From Clostridiales bacterium PH28_bin88 (GTDB lineage Bacteria; Bacillota; PH28-bin88), in assembly GCA_000987045.1 (NCBI GenBank), contig LAKY01000029.1:120283-184282 (forward strand): 64,000 nucleotides of DNA, read 5' to 3'. The translations under genes and the position numbers were made by a program. The notes under the pieces were generated by a model. It saw only the letters and a program-made list of their open reading frames with translations, made no database searches and was not told the DNA's origin. Below, piece after piece: positions 8,936 through 18,373 of the stretch. The first letter of the stretch is position 1. Every line of letters begins with the position of its first letter.

Positions 8936-9610
8936 GTGGAGCTACCGAAGTTCAAGAGGCTGCCAAAACATATCGGAGTGATCCCGGACGGCAACCGGAG
9001 ATGGGCACAACAAAGGGAGCTTCCCAAAGAAGCCGGGTACGAAAAAGGCATCGAACCGGGTTTCCGGTTATACGAACTGTGCCTTGAGCTGGGAATCGAA
9101 GAACTGACCCTTTACGGGTTCACCCAGGACAATACAAAACGCCCGGCAATTCAGAGAAAAGCGTTTCAAAAAGCCTGCGTTGACTCGGTCAGGATGATTG
9201 CCAGCCGGGATGCGTCTCTCCTTGTCGTCGGCAACGCCGATTCCCCCATGTTTCCGGCGGAACTCAAGCCCTTTACCAAACGGGTGAAGTTCGGCAGCGG
9301 AGGGATCAGGGTAAATTTCCTGGTAAATTACGGGTGGAACTGGGACCTCAGCCGGGCACTGCTCAACAGCCCCGCGCATACCATCAACAGCCCCGCAACT
9401 CTCATCAAATCCCTGGCATCCGCCGATGTGTCCCGGATTGACCTGATCATCCGTTGGGGGGGCAGGAGGAGGCTGAGCGGATTCCTGCCGGCTCAATCGG
9501 TTTATGCCGACTTTTACATACTGGATACCCTATGGCCCGATTTTGAACCGGAACAGTTGTTTGAGGCGTTGAGATGGTATGAAAACCAGGATATTACTCT
9601 GGGCGGATGA
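8936..9610 (+). CDS. cis-prenyltransferase (UppS-like) paralogue
   Basis: 224 residues of the undecaprenyl diphosphate synthase family. The substrate-binding motif appears as GVIPDGNRRWA near residues 14-24 with the essential Asp, and the C-terminal motif as RWGGRRRLSGFLPAQSVYADF near residues 178-198. The usual SxEN-W-RP motif is replaced by GFTQDNTKRP, and the protein is shorter than typical UppS (about 240-260). This suggests a specialised paralogue making a different chain length or coupling to another acceptor rather than the housekeeping enzyme. The GTG start follows AAGGAGAG. Confidence 0.82.
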   Translation: MELPKFKRLPKHIGVIPDGNRRWAQQRELPKEAGYEKGIEPGFRLYELCLELGIEELTLYGFTQDNTKRPAIQRKAFQKACVDSVRMIASRDASLLVVGNADSPMFPAELKPFTKRVKFGSGGIRVNFLVNYGWNWDLSRALLNSPAHTINSPATLIKSLASADVSRIDLIIRWGGRRRLSGFLPAQSVYADFYILDTLWPDFEPEQLFEALRWYENQDITLGG

Positions 9611-9707
9611 TATTTGGAATAATTGCTTCAGCGAAAATCAAGACTAACGGTAGAATCGATGGAAATCCAAAGGATTGGCCGCAGCGCGGGCAAAGGAGGT
9701 AACCTAA

Positions 9708-11426
9708 TTGGACTTGCGGGCAGAGCAGTCGAGGCCGGCACGGGTAGCATACTTCTGCATGGAATACGGCCTCCATAAGGAACTGCCTATTTATGCCGGC
9801 GGGCTGGGGATCCTGGCGGGAGATTACCTGAAAGCCGCGGCTGACTTGCGCGTACCCATGGTAGGTATCGGGATCCTCTGGCGGCAGGACTATACCAAAC
9901 AGCTGATTGGCGAGGACGGGCGACCTTATGACGTTTATCCTAACTATGACTATGACTTTGTCAAGGATACCGGGGCTACTGTCCAGGTACGGGTGCAGGG
10001 AGCAGAGGTCACCTGCAAGGTGAGGATGGTTGACCAGTACGGCAATGCTCCCCTGTACCTGTTGGATACCAATTTCCCCGGCAGCCGGCACGGTTGGATG
10101 ACCGAGAAGCTCTACGGCGGGGGAGGGATGGACCGGGTAGCCCAGGAGATTATCCTCGGCATAGGCGGTGTGCGGGCTTTAAGGGCGATGGGCATTGAGG
10201 TGGATGTGTATCACTTCAATGAGGGGCACGCCGTTTTTGCGGGGATCGAACTGATCCGGGAAAAAATGCAGACCCTTGGAATGGCTTTTGAGGAGGCCTG
10301 GGACGCCACCAGGAAAGAGGTGGTCTTTACCACCCACACCCCGGTCTCAGCCGGTAACGAGGCACACAACCACGACCTGCTGCAGCGGATGGAAGCCTAT
10401 AACGGCCTCACCTTCGACCAAATGCGGCAACTGGGTGGAGACCCTTTCAATATGACGGTTGCTGCCCTCCGCCTGTCCAGAACAGCCAATGCCGTTTCCA
10501 AGCTGCACGGGGAAACCGCCCGCAAGATGTGGCACGCCGTGCACCGGGCGGCGCCCATCATCTCCATTACCAATGGTGTTCATGTCCGTACCTGGCAGGA
10601 CCCCCGGATCAGGCAGGCGTACGAGCAGGGAGTGGACTTATGGGAGTCCCACATGGCGGCAAAGAGGGAACTGATTGACTTTATTAACCAGCGAACCGGC
10701 GCCGGTATGAATCCCGAAGTCCTCACCATCGGTTTTGCCCGCCGGGCAGCCCCTTACAAGCGCAGTGAACTGATTTTCCGTAACGCGGAAATGGTCGAGC
10801 CGCTGCTTAAAGAAGATAAACTGCAGCTAATCTTCTCTGGCAAGGCCCATCCCAACGACACCATGGGTAAAGACATCATCCACGACCTGGTTAAAATGGA
10901 CCGTAAGTATGGGGACAGTGTGGTTTTTCTGGAAAACTATGACATGGAGATTGCCAGTCTACTGGTGCGGGGTTCTGATGTCTGGTTAAATAATCCCAGG
11001 CGCCCCCTGGAGGCCAGCGGCACTTCCGGTATGAAAGCGGCGGTGAACGGGGTTCTCAACGTGAGTGTGGTGGACGGATGGGTGGCGGAAGGCCCTGAAC
11101 ACTGCATCAGCGGTTGGCTGCTGGACAAGGTGTTGGAACAGCCGGTGAGCGAGGCGGACCAGGACGCCCATGACCTGAAGGCGCTTTTCCAGGTGCTTTA
11201 CTCTGAAGTAATCCCGACTTATTACCAGGACAGGCCGAAGTGGATCCGGATGATGCGAGCGTGCATCGACATGTCCCACCACCAGTTTTGTACCTGGCGG
11301 ATGCTGGATGAGTATTACCGTAAGATGTATGCGCTCCCTGAAGCGGCGGAGGGGGCATTCACTCTCCGCCGGAGTCCCGCGGGGGAGGTAGCCGCGGAAC
11401 AGCCCCAAGGCGGGTTGCCGATCTAA
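9708..11426 (+). CDS. glgP: Alpha-glucan (glycogen/maltodextrin) phosphorylase, short type
   Basis: 572 residues, much shorter than the 800-residue classical enzyme but typical of the short bacterial and archaeal GT35 clade. It opens with VAYFCMEYGLHKELPIYAGG and contains the pyridoxal-phosphate lysine region ASGTSGMKAAVNG near residues 440-452. It releases glucose-1-phosphate from alpha-1,4-glucan. The start is TTG at 9708, 8 bases after AAAGGAGGT; no nearer ATG fits. A strong terminator follows the stop, so it is a single-gene unit. The glycosidase operon at 19.9-23.7 kb could be functionally related. Confidence 0.93.
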   Translation: MDLRAEQSRPARVAYFCMEYGLHKELPIYAGGLGILAGDYLKAAADLRVPMVGIGILWRQDYTKQLIGEDGRPYDVYPNYDYDFVKDTGATVQVRVQGAEVTCKVRMVDQYGNAPLYLLDTNFPGSRHGWMTEKLYGGGGMDRVAQEIILGIGGVRALRAMGIEVDVYHFNEGHAVFAGIELIREKMQTLGMAFEEAWDATRKEVVFTTHTPVSAGNEAHNHDLLQRMEAYNGLTFDQMRQLGGDPFNMTVAALRLSRTANAVSKLHGETARKMWHAVHRAAPIISITNGVHVRTWQDPRIRQAYEQGVDLWESHMAAKRELIDFINQRTGAGMNPEVLTIGFARRAAPYKRSELIFRNAEMVEPLLKEDKLQLIFSGKAHPNDTMGKDIIHDLVKMDRKYGDSVVFLENYDMEIASLLVRGSDVWLNNPRRPLEASGTSGMKAAVNGVLNVSVVDGWVAEGPEHCISGWLLDKVLEQPVSEADQDAHDLKALFQVLYSEVIPTYYQDRPKWIRMMRACIDMSHHQFCTWRMLDEYYRKMYALPEAAEGAFTLRRSPAGEVAAEQPQGGLPI

Positions 11427-11443
11427 AAAAGCGTCAGTTGATC

Positions 11444-11470
11444 CCCCGGACGTCAAAATCCGGGGTTTTG
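11444..11470 (+). terminator. Intrinsic terminator of the phosphorylase gene
   Basis: Stem CCCCGGA (11444-11450) with TCCGGGG (11459-11465), loop of 8, then T4. Confidence 0.88.
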
Positions 11471-11820
11471 ATTCAGTAAGCCAGGCTGCTGGGCAACGAT
11501 ACAAACGGTTTAAATTCTGGTGCAATGTTGGCGATAGTAAAGAGGAATTGCATGATTATAACAGTTTAAGGTGCTGCAGGAGAACAATCGGCGGTTGTCG
11601 AATTACCATGAAGCAAGAAAAAAAGAAGTAGGAATCAAGAACATGGAGGGTTACAGCTTTTAAAGAAAACTTGGCTTGCGCTAAAGAAGACTTGCCAATT
11701 TATGGGCTTAGTCGCACTTATGCCTATGGTGCAAGCCTTTAGGCGCAGGCGGAAGCCGTAGTTGCATTTATGCCACAGAAAGTTATACTTTCTGATGGTA
11801 GGATGAAAGACCGGAGGAGG
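11471..11820. other. Gene-free stretch upstream of the Lrp regulator
   Basis: About 350 bases without a supported gene. An open frame in phase with the regulator runs from about 11660 to a TAG near 11741 but has no start or ribosome site. No riboswitch or clear promoter was recognised. GGAGGAGG at 11813-11820 is the ribosome site of the next gene. Confidence 0.4.
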
Positions 11821-12294
11821 ATGGAAGTGGTCCAGTTTGAAAACATCGACGAGATCGACAGGGCGATCATTGAACTTCTTACCGAGAACGGGCGCATGTC
11901 TTTTGCGGACCTGGGCAGGAAGGTGAACCTTTCCCGGACGGCGGTTCGGGAAAGGGTGAACTCACTGGTAGAGCGGGGTATTATCGAGAAGTTTACCATC
12001 AGCATCAACCCTTACCGTATCGGCCGCGAGATGGCGGTATTTTTTGAGATTGACGTTGAGCCGCGGAGGCTGCAAGAAGTGGCCGAACGGCTGGCCCAAA
12101 ATGATGATGTGCTTAGTGTCAACCAGATGAGCGGCCCCAGCACATTACACGTGCATGGCGCCCTGCGGGACCGGGGGCACCTGGAGAAGTTCCTGGCGGA
12201 AACCATTTATGCCCTGGAAGGTATCACCAGCGTCCGCAGCTATGTGCTGATCCGCGGGTTCAAGACAAAGAGCGGCGGTTTACGGATTGGCTAA
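11821..12294 (+). CDS. Lrp/AsnC-family transcriptional regulator
   Basis: About 155 residues with an N-terminal winged helix (IDRAIIELLTENGR, then LSRTAVRERVNSL as recognition helix) and a C-terminal RAM ligand-sensing domain, ending in a short basic tail. GGAGGAGG abuts the ATG at 11821, so the GTG at 11827, six bases away, may be the real start; in-frame ATGs at 11770 and 11803 are less likely. It is followed 23 bases later by ubiX, and the two are probably co-transcribed. The effector is unknown, commonly an amino acid for this family. Confidence 0.88.
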   Translation: MEVVQFENIDEIDRAIIELLTENGRMSFADLGRKVNLSRTAVRERVNSLVERGIIEKFTISINPYRIGREMAVFFEIDVEPRRLQEVAERLAQNDDVLSVNQMSGPSTLHVHGALRDRGHLEKFLAETIYALEGITSVRSYVLIRGFKTKSGGLRIG

Positions 12295-12317
12295 CGGGCT
12301 GAAAGGGGGACCGCACC

Positions 12318-12884
12318 ATGCGGGTAGTAGTGGCCATCACCGGCGCCACCGGGGCTATTTACGGCATCCGGCTGTTGGAGGTTTTGCGGGAAGCGCAGGT
12401 GGAAACTCATCTGGTGATCAGCGCGTGGGGCCAGCGGACCATTGAACTGGAAACCCCTTACTCTGTTGAGCGGGTCAAGGGTTTAGCCTCCCATTGTCAC
12501 GAGGAAGGAAACCAGGCAGCTCCGATCTCCAGCGGGTCTTTCCGGCACCAGGGCATGGTTGTGGCCCCGTGCAGCATGAAAACCCTGGCCGCGGTAGCCA
12601 ACGGCTATGCCAGTAACCTGATCCACCGGGCGGCGGACGTGGCTCTCAAGGAGCACCGCAAGCTGATCCTGGTGGTGCGAGAGACGCCCCTCAGCGTCGT
12701 TCACCTGGAGAACATGTTGAAAATGGCCCGCCTGGGCGTGGTCATCATGCCCCCGGTACCCGCGTATTACACCAGGCCGCAAAACCTGGCGGAACTGGCG
12801 GACCAATTCGTGGGCAGGGTGCTGGACCAGTTGGGATTGGAAAATGACCTGTACCGGCGCTGGGGAGAACCCGGGTTAAACTAA
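12318..12884 (+). CDS. ubiX: UbiX-type flavin prenyltransferase
   Basis: 188 residues of the UbiX/Pad1 family, which joins dimethylallyl phosphate to FMN to make the prenylated flavin used by UbiD decarboxylases. Visible motifs are the N-terminal AITGATGAIYGIRLL, the PCSMKTLAAVANG loop near residues 85-97, and VVRETPLSVVHLENM near residues 116-130. The C-terminal RPQNLAELADQFVGRVLDQLG is also family-typical. No ubiD-like decarboxylase lies in the window, so its client is elsewhere. It may share a transcript with the preceding Lrp regulator. Confidence 0.93.
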   Translation: MRVVVAITGATGAIYGIRLLEVLREAQVETHLVISAWGQRTIELETPYSVERVKGLASHCHEEGNQAAPISSGSFRHQGMVVAPCSMKTLAAVANGYASNLIHRAADVALKEHRKLILVVRETPLSVVHLENMLKMARLGVVIMPPVPAYYTRPQNLAELADQFVGRVLDQLGLENDLYRRWGEPGLN

Positions 12885-13010
12885 CCTTTGCTTATCCCTG
12901 ATTCCCGGCGTGCCCTAAGGGGCCGGGTTTACCATCATTCCCCGGCAGGGAATAGACGACCACGTGTCGAAAATGATGGAATCATCCGTGATGCGCCGGA
13001 GGATCAGCTG

Positions 13011-14450
13011 ATGGAATGGCTAAATGAGCTTTTTGTGCGGAACAAGGCCATTGTTTACTTCATTTACGGCCAGGTCTTTTTCCTGTTGGGGGTGGCCATT
13101 GCCCTCCAGTACCGCAGCCTCAGCAAGTTCCGGCTGGCCAGAAGTCTCTGGGCACTGGCCGCCTTTGGCGTCCTACACGGGTTGTCGGAGTGGGCGGTAG
13201 TGTTTATTCCGTTGCAGCAGGCCCACTTGGGCCAGCAGTGGGTATACGCGCTGTACGCCCTGGAGCGGGTGTTGACCGCGGCTTCCTTTGCCTACCTTTT
13301 TTATTTCGGTGCCAAGTTAACCGTGGATACACTGGGCAGGTATATATGGCTGGAACAACTTCCCCTGCTTTTCTTCCTGTTCTGGGTGGGGAACCTGGCC
13401 ATTTCCCGCTGGGCCTTTCCCGCGTTGGATATCGTTACCTGGCTGGCGACCACGGACGTCTGGTGCCGCTACCTGCTGGCGTTTCCGGGAGCGCTGCTGA
13501 CGGCTTATGGCCTGCACCTGCAGCGGCGTGAGCTGCGGTCCTTGCAAAACCTGAGGGTTGACCACCATATTCTGGGGGCCAGCCTGGCTTTTGGGATGTA
13601 TGCCTTCTTTGCCGGGATAATTGTACCCCGTACCCCCTTTTTCCCGTCCACCTGGCTCAACCAGGAGGCTTTATTCCGACTCATCGGGGTGCCGGTCCCG
13701 GTCTTCAGAACCCTGTCCGGCATGGCAATGGTCTACTTCATGCTTCGGATCCTGGAGGTCTTTAATATTGAAAATACCCGCCGGGTGGAGGCGGTGGAAC
13801 GCAAGCAGGCGATCCTGGATGACCGGGAGCGGATCTGCCGCGACCTGCACGACGGGGTGATCCAGAACATCTATGCGGTGGGTCTGGTACTGGAAAACTG
13901 CGGTTACCTGGTATCCGAGAACCCCCCGCATGCCCGCGGGCAGCTTCAGGTGGCCATGGACAGGCTGAACCATACAATTCGGGATATCCGTAACTACATC
14001 CTTAACCTGAGCCCGGCCAGCTTTCAGGAAACCAATGTCAACAGAGGACTGGAGGCCATTCTCAAGGAATTTGAAGCCAACTCTTTACTGGTGACCAGGC
14101 TGGACTGGGAAGGCCCGCAGGTGGATATGACCCTGGCCGGGGTGGCTCACCTCTACCACATCATCCAGGAGGGCCTCAACAACGTCCTGAAACATGCGGG
14201 AGCCAGTAGTGTACTGGTACGGGTTAAGGCGGCCGGCCGGGAACTTAGTTTGTTAATCAAGGACAATGGGGTGGGTTTTGACCACGGGGAAATCGCCCGC
14301 GACACGACCCGTAGCGGCCAGGGTTTGAAGAACATGGCCGATCGCGCCCGGCTGCTCCGGGGTAATTTGTGGATTCACAGCACCCGGGGGCAGGGTACTG
14401 AGATTTTACTCACCATACCATTGAGTGAGGTGACTGCGGGAGGTGAATGA
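13011..14450 (+). CDS. Membrane sensor histidine kinase (NarL-type HisKA_3)
   Basis: 480 residues. The N-terminal about 260 residues form a 6-7 helix membrane sensor with no recognised ligand domain. A linker leads to the HisKA_3 dimerisation helix with the phosphoacceptor in RDLHDGVIQ (His about 279). The HATPase region follows with [11 protein letters not shown] (N box), DNGVGFD (G1) and [11 protein letters not shown] (G2). The ATG at 13011 sits 7 bases after GGAGGA; an upstream in-frame start at 12888 would add a leader without membrane character. It overlaps or abuts the response regulator gene, forming a pair. The signal is unknown. Confidence 0.92.
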   Translation: MEWLNELFVRNKAIVYFIYGQVFFLLGVAIALQYRSLSKFRLARSLWALAAFGVLHGLSEWAVVFIPLQQAHLGQQWVYALYALERVLTAASFAYLFYFGAKLTVDTLGRYIWLEQLPLLFFLFWVGNLAISRWAFPALDIVTWLATTDVWCRYLLAFPGALLTAYGLHLQRRELRSLQNLRVDHHILGASLAFGMYAFFAGIIVPRTPFFPSTWLNQEALFRLIGVPVPVFRTLSGMAMVYFMLRILEVFNIENTRRVEAVERKQAILDDRERICRDLHDGVIQNIYAVGLVLENCGYLVSENPPHARGQLQVAMDRLNHTIRDIRNYILNLSPASFQETNVNRGLEAILKEFEANSLLVTRLDWEGPQVDMTLAGVAHLYHIIQEGLNNVLKHAGASSVLVRVKAAGRELSLLIKDNGVGFDHGEIARDTTRSGQGLKNMADRARLLRGNLWIHSTRGQGTEILLTIPLSEVTAGGE

Positions 14451-14451
14451 G

Positions 14452-15081
14452 GTGACCAGGATCCTGATCGTAGATGACCACGAGGTAGTGCGCATCGGCA
14501 TGGCGGCATTGCTCCAGCGAAGGGCAGGTTTCCAGGTGGTAGGTGAAGCCGGCACTACCCAGGAGGCGATAGCGCAGGCCACCCAGTGCCAGCCTGATGT
14601 GGTGATCATGGACATCCGCCTCCCCGACGGCAGCGGCATTGAGGCCTGCCGGGAAATCCGCGCTCTTAACCCCAACATCAGGGTGGTCATGCTGACGTCC
14701 TACGCCGACGACGAGGCGCTGTTTTCCTCCATGATGGCGGGGGCCGAAGGGTATGTGTTAAAAATGATCGGCAGTGACGCCCTGGTGCGGGCGGTGGAGA
14801 CGGTTGCCCGGGGCGAGCCCTTGCTGGATCCGAGTATCAGCAGGAAGCTGATGAATTACCTGCGCCTGCGCCAGGAGGAACGGCAGCGCGAAGAAACCCT
14901 CACTGAACAGGAAAAACGCATCCTGGCGTTGATCGCGGAGGGAAAAACCAACAAGGAGATTGCCCAGGAGGTGTTCCTGAGCGAGAAGACGGTCCGGAAC
15001 CATGTCAGCAGTATCTTGGGCAAGCTTGGGTTTACCAACCGCACCCAGGCGGCGGCCTACGCCCTGCGGCGGCAATCTTAA
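14452..15081 (+). CDS. NarL/FixJ-family response regulator
   Basis: 209 residues: a receiver domain with the acidic pocket in ILIVDDHE and the phosphorylated Asp54 in [10 protein letters not shown], followed by a LuxR-type helix-turn-helix ([20 protein letters not shown], then [14 protein letters not shown]). The GTG at 14452 is favoured because GGGAGG lies 8 bases upstream; the in-frame GTG at 14443 overlaps that site. It is the partner of the preceding kinase. Targets are unknown; the nine-haem cytochrome gene immediately downstream is a candidate on position alone. Confidence 0.93.
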   Translation: MTRILIVDDHEVVRIGMAALLQRRAGFQVVGEAGTTQEAIAQATQCQPDVVIMDIRLPDGSGIEACREIRALNPNIRVVMLTSYADDEALFSSMMAGAEGYVLKMIGSDALVRAVETVARGEPLLDPSISRKLMNYLRLRQEERQREETLTEQEKRILALIAEGKTNKEIAQEVFLSEKTVRNHVSSILGKLGFTNRTQAAAYALRRQS

Positions 15082-15091
15082 CATATCACGT

Positions 15092-15130
15092 AACTACCTA
15101 GGAGTCAGGAGTCAGAATGAGAGAACCGGC
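15092..15130 (+). repeat. Dispersed repeat with AGGAGTCAG units
   Basis: The sequence carries two AGGAGTCAG-type units followed by AATGAGAGAAC. A near copy in opposite orientation lies at 23866-23910, including the flanking GTAACT and the GAGAAC-GG tail, so a roughly 40-base element is shared. Function unknown. Confidence 0.6.
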
Positions 15131-15181
15131 AATGAATGCCTGAATAGTAACCATAGCACATGGAAACTGGTTGACCAAGCG

Positions 15182-15226
15182 AAAGGACAAATGCCCGCGC
15201 TGATGCGGGACATTTGTCCTTTTTTA
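15182..15226 (+). terminator. Strong intrinsic terminator after the two-component genes
   Basis: A 16-bp stem with a single bulge (15182-15198 with 15205-15222, loop of 6) followed by T6. It separates the response regulator from the cytochrome gene. Confidence 0.9.
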
Positions 15227-15381
15227 TCAGGAGTTTTGACATGCGACATGGCGGAGAAGATTGTGCGAAAATGAACATGGATGCCCGTCTCGTGGCGTCC
15301 GGGTGAGGGAAAGGAGGTGTAGAACCTATCATGATAACCCGAATTCGTCCATCACAGAGCAACGAAAGGAGGGGATATGTG

Positions 15382-17547
15382 ATGACCAAAAAGCTCATGG
15401 TAATGCTGGTAGTCCTGTTCTTAGCGCTGGCCTTCATGTCGACAACTGCTTTTGCTTTTGACAAGCTTAGTCCCGATGGCAAGACCTGTACTCCTTGCCA
15501 TACCGATGGTAGGACCGGCGGCGCCAAACCGGCTCCGGCGCCTGCTAAACCGGCTCCGGCTCCCGCCAAGGCCGCCCCGGCTCCGGCTCCCGCCAAGGCT
15601 GCTCCGGTTAAGGGAGTGCTGGTGAAGGACTTTGCCGCGGTACTGCAGAACCTGGGCTACCAGGTGGACGCGCAGAACGGCGACGCCGCTCTTACCCGTG
15701 AGATGGCCGCCTCCCTGGTTGTCAAGGCTCTGGGCTTGAAGACCGACGGCGCTGATACCTCCGTCCTGAACAAGTTCAGGGATGCCAAGCAGGTTTCCGC
15801 CAGCCTGAAGAACGACGTAGCAGCGGCTGTGAAGGAAGGCCTGTTCGTGGGTTACGGCAAGACCTTCGGTTTCAAGGACCAGATGACCGACAAGCAGGTG
15901 CAGGCTATCCAGTGGAAACTGGCGGCAAGGAAAGCCCAGAAGCCCGTTGAGAAGTCCGCTGCCCTGAACATCAAGCTGGGTGTTGAGGGTTATGTCGGCT
16001 CCGAGGCCTGCGGCAAGTGCCATGCCGATGCTTACAAGTCCTGGAATCAGACTGCCCACTCCAAGATGGGCCAGATCATCACCGATGGTGTGGTTGTTCC
16101 TGAGATTAACTGGAGCACCCAATTAACAACCACCAAAGATAAGGACGGCAAAGAGATCCCTATCCAGCAATTTGACCTGAACGGGTTGAAGGTGCCCGGC
16201 CTGAAGCAGACCAACTATGCCAAGCCTGTCTTCACTATCGGGAGCGTGCACAAGCAGCGCTTCGTCTTTGATACCAATAAAGACGGAGACGCCGCCGTCA
16301 TCGATGTCAACGACCTGGTGATCCTGCCCCAGGAATGGATCCGCCCGGCTTACAACCAGGGCGCCAAGTGGCAGGACTACAACAGCACCAGCTGGAATGA
16401 CTGGAAAAAGTGCGCGGGTTGTCACTTCACCGGTGTGAAGGCTGATGTCGTCACCAAGAAGGTCCAAGTCAACGAGTTCAACATCGGCTGCGAGGCCTGC
16501 CACGGCCCCGGCGCTGAACACGCCAAGACCGCCGACAAGACCAAGATCTACAAGTCGGCTAACGGCAACGCCTGCGGCCAGTGCCACACCCGCGGCTGGA
16601 ACGACTACAAGACCAAGGTATTCGAGTTTATCCCCAATGCCATGCCGTGGGATGATCCCGCCAAGGTAACGGACAAGTACACCCATGCCGGCGAGGGTGG
16701 GAATGAACTGGACGCCTTCTGGGGCAACGACCCGAAGAACCCGTCCAAGAAACACCACCAGCAGTACCTCGACTGGAGGCAGACAGGACACGCCACTATC
16801 TTCGAGGAAAACATCAAGCTCCCGAACTTTGGCGACTCTTGCCTGGCCTGTCACTCCGCTACCGCTTTCATCGCGAAGGAGAACGGCGAGACCCTGAAAC
16901 TGGCTGACTTCAAAGAAGGCGGCAAGTACGCCAACGACCGGGCCGGTGTGACCTGCGTGGTCTGCCACGCCTCCCACACCACCAAGACGGTCAAGGAAAT
17001 GAAGCCGGCCAACCTGCGCAAGTCCCGTGAGGAGACCTGCGTGCAGTGCCACAAGGAGTCCGGCCAGATCTTCAAGGGTGATGTGGCCTCCCTGCAGAAG
17101 GGCAAGAAGGTGGTTGCCACCAGCATTCCCAGCGCCACCACCCAGACCTGCGTGGATTGCCATATGCCTCGGGTGGCCAAGAGCGGTGTGAACGGCGACC
17201 TGGCCAGCCACCAGTTCAAGCCGGTTGCCAAGAGCCAGGCTGACGCGTGGAAGCTGCCTGCTCATACGGTAGTGGCCAGCGACGACGGCATCGCCAAGAA
17301 GGCCGACTTCGACAAGGCTAAGGCCGCTTTGGCTGACCGCGTGAAGGCTGCCGAAGCCAAGTTCGCCACCGTGGACAAGGCCGCCGAGCATTATGCCCAC
17401 GCCAAGGAAGCCCTGGACGGGGCCATTGCCAACAACTGGATCCTGTACAAGGATCCCGGCGCGGGCTACCACAACCTGCCCTTCGCCGAGGAACTGTTGA
17501 GCAAGGCCAACGCTAACCTAGACAAGTTCGAATCGTTGGTGAAGTAA
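15382..17547 (+). CDS. Nine-haem c-type cytochrome with S-layer homology domain
   Basis: 721 residues from the ATG at 15382, behind AAAGGAGGGG. A signal peptide (residues 1-26, ending FAF) is followed by the first CTPCH, an Ala/Pro/Lys-rich linker (about 45-75), and an SLH-like domain (about 78-190, with LTREMAASLVVKALGL and FRDAKQV). Eight more CxxCH motifs follow: CGKCH, CAGCH, CEACH, CGQCH, CLACH, CVVCH, CVQCH and CVDCH. The C-terminal 110 residues are helical and charged. SLH domains bind secondary wall polymers, so the protein should sit in the outer wall and could carry electrons to external acceptors. A second ribosome site and in-frame ATG at 15331 would give a 17-residue longer form. 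Confidence 0.92.
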   Translation: MTKKLMVMLVVLFLALAFMSTTAFAFDKLSPDGKTCTPCHTDGRTGGAKPAPAPAKPAPAPAKAAPAPAPAKAAPVKGVLVKDFAAVLQNLGYQVDAQNGDAALTREMAASLVVKALGLKTDGADTSVLNKFRDAKQVSASLKNDVAAAVKEGLFVGYGKTFGFKDQMTDKQVQAIQWKLAARKAQKPVEKSAALNIKLGVEGYVGSEACGKCHADAYKSWNQTAHSKMGQIITDGVVVPEINWSTQLTTTKDKDGKEIPIQQFDLNGLKVPGLKQTNYAKPVFTIGSVHKQRFVFDTNKDGDAAVIDVNDLVILPQEWIRPAYNQGAKWQDYNSTSWNDWKKCAGCHFTGVKADVVTKKVQVNEFNIGCEACHGPGAEHAKTADKTKIYKSANGNACGQCHTRGWNDYKTKVFEFIPNAMPWDDPAKVTDKYTHAGEGGNELDAFWGNDPKNPSKKHHQQYLDWRQTGHATIFEENIKLPNFGDSCLACHSATAFIAKENGETLKLADFKEGGKYANDRAGVTCVVCHASHTTKTVKEMKPANLRKSREETCVQCHKESGQIFKGDVASLQKGKKVVATSIPSATTQTCVDCHMPRVAKSGVNGDLASHQFKPVAKSQADAWKLPAHTVVASDDGIAKKADFDKAKAALADRVKAAEAKFATVDKAAEHYAHAKEALDGAIANNWILYKDPGAGYHNLPFAEELLSKANANLDKFESLVK

Positions 17548-17589
17548 CCTCTAGAAATTCCGATAGAAATACCAGTCTCCCCAATGATT

Positions 17590-17617
17590 AAGGCTAGCTA
17601 AACGGCTAGCCTTTTTT
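17590..17617 (+). terminator. Intrinsic terminator of the cytochrome gene
   Basis: Perfect 9-bp stem AAGGCTAGC/GCTAGCCTT (17590-17598 with 17605-17613) and T6, 43 bases after the stop codon. Confidence 0.92.
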
Positions 17618-17794
17618 CTGGGTCTCCTAATCTTTTAATGCCTAGTAATGCCTAGTATGTATGCTTCTCCCTACGCCTGCAGTCGCGGAAGCTTAGTTTT
17701 CTTTACCGAATTTAAGCTCCAGGCAGCGGGGTAATTTTTAACTTACTTGGATATGGGCGGCTACACACTGGCAGCACAGCCGCATCATCCACAT

Positions 17795-18214
17795 CTATCT
17801 CCCGATGAGCAGGATGCCTGCCAGAATCAGGGCGGCACCCGCCACCTTGGTCCAGGTAAACTGCTCACCCAGTACCAGGACAGCTACTATGACCGTGAGT
17901 AAGGGATAAGCGGCGATGACCGGCGTGACCCTGGACGCCTCACCAAACTTCAAAGCCCAGTAATAGGCCAGGTGCCCCAGCAGCGACGCCAAAACCCCTT
18001 CCCCGGCGATAAACATCCAGGAGCGGAGTGGTGTGTGAGTGATTTCACCGTAACTCCTGGTAGCCAGCAGCCACACCAGCATCACACCGCTGATTAGAAA
18101 GCTGCGTACCGCCAGGGCAAGGGTAGGGTTAACCTTGACCAGTCCGATTTTACCGAGGATGGGGGCCATTCCCCAGAAGAACATCCCGATCAGGGCAAAA
18201 AAGACGGGCTTCAT
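17795..18214 (-). CDS. Single-domain EamA/DMT-family transporter
   Basis: 139 residues with four to five membrane helices, forming one EamA unit (opening FFALIGMFFWGMAPILGK; ending LGEQFTWTKVAGAALILAGILL). Full-length members have two such units, so this half-size protein probably works as a dimer, as other small DMT proteins do. The substrate is unknown. It lies between the cytochrome gene, convergent with it, and a ferredoxin gene on the same strand from which it is separated by a terminator. Confidence 0.85.
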   Translation of the reverse strand: MKPVFFALIGMFFWGMAPILGKIGLVKVNPTLALAVRSFLISGVMLVWLLATRSYGEITHTPLRSWMFIAGEGVLASLLGHLAYYWALKFGEASRVTPVIAAYPLLTVIVAVLVLGEQFTWTKVAGAALILAGILLIGR

Positions 18215-18314
18215 TAATACACCTCCGGGGATTAATCTCGTGCAAATCCGATTATATTGGGGTAATTGCGCTTTGGCAAGGGTAGTTTATCCTGTGATCA
18301 GTCAAGGTACAATA

Positions 18315-18344
18315 TAAAAGCCGAGTCGTCTACTCGGCTGTTTT
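18315..18344 (-). terminator. Terminator of the ferredoxin gene
   Basis: Perfect 8-bp stem AGCCGAGT/ACTCGGCT (18319-18339) flanked by A4 on the left and T4 after one base on the right, so it can act on the minus strand and possibly both. Confidence 0.8.
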
Positions 18345-18373
18345 ACCGTCCATGAAAATCGGCTCATGGCGAC

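Noticed and set aside
15227..15381. Cyclic-di-GMP riboswitch upstream of the multihaem cytochrome
   Set aside because: Such leaders often precede multihaem cytochromes, but the conserved GEMM core and tetraloop-receptor pattern could not be found.
16123..17472. Long minus-strand open frame opposite the nine-haem cytochrome
   Set aside because: It arises from the GC-rich third positions of the real gene, has low-complexity Gly/Val/Leu content, no ribosome site, and no recognisable domain.
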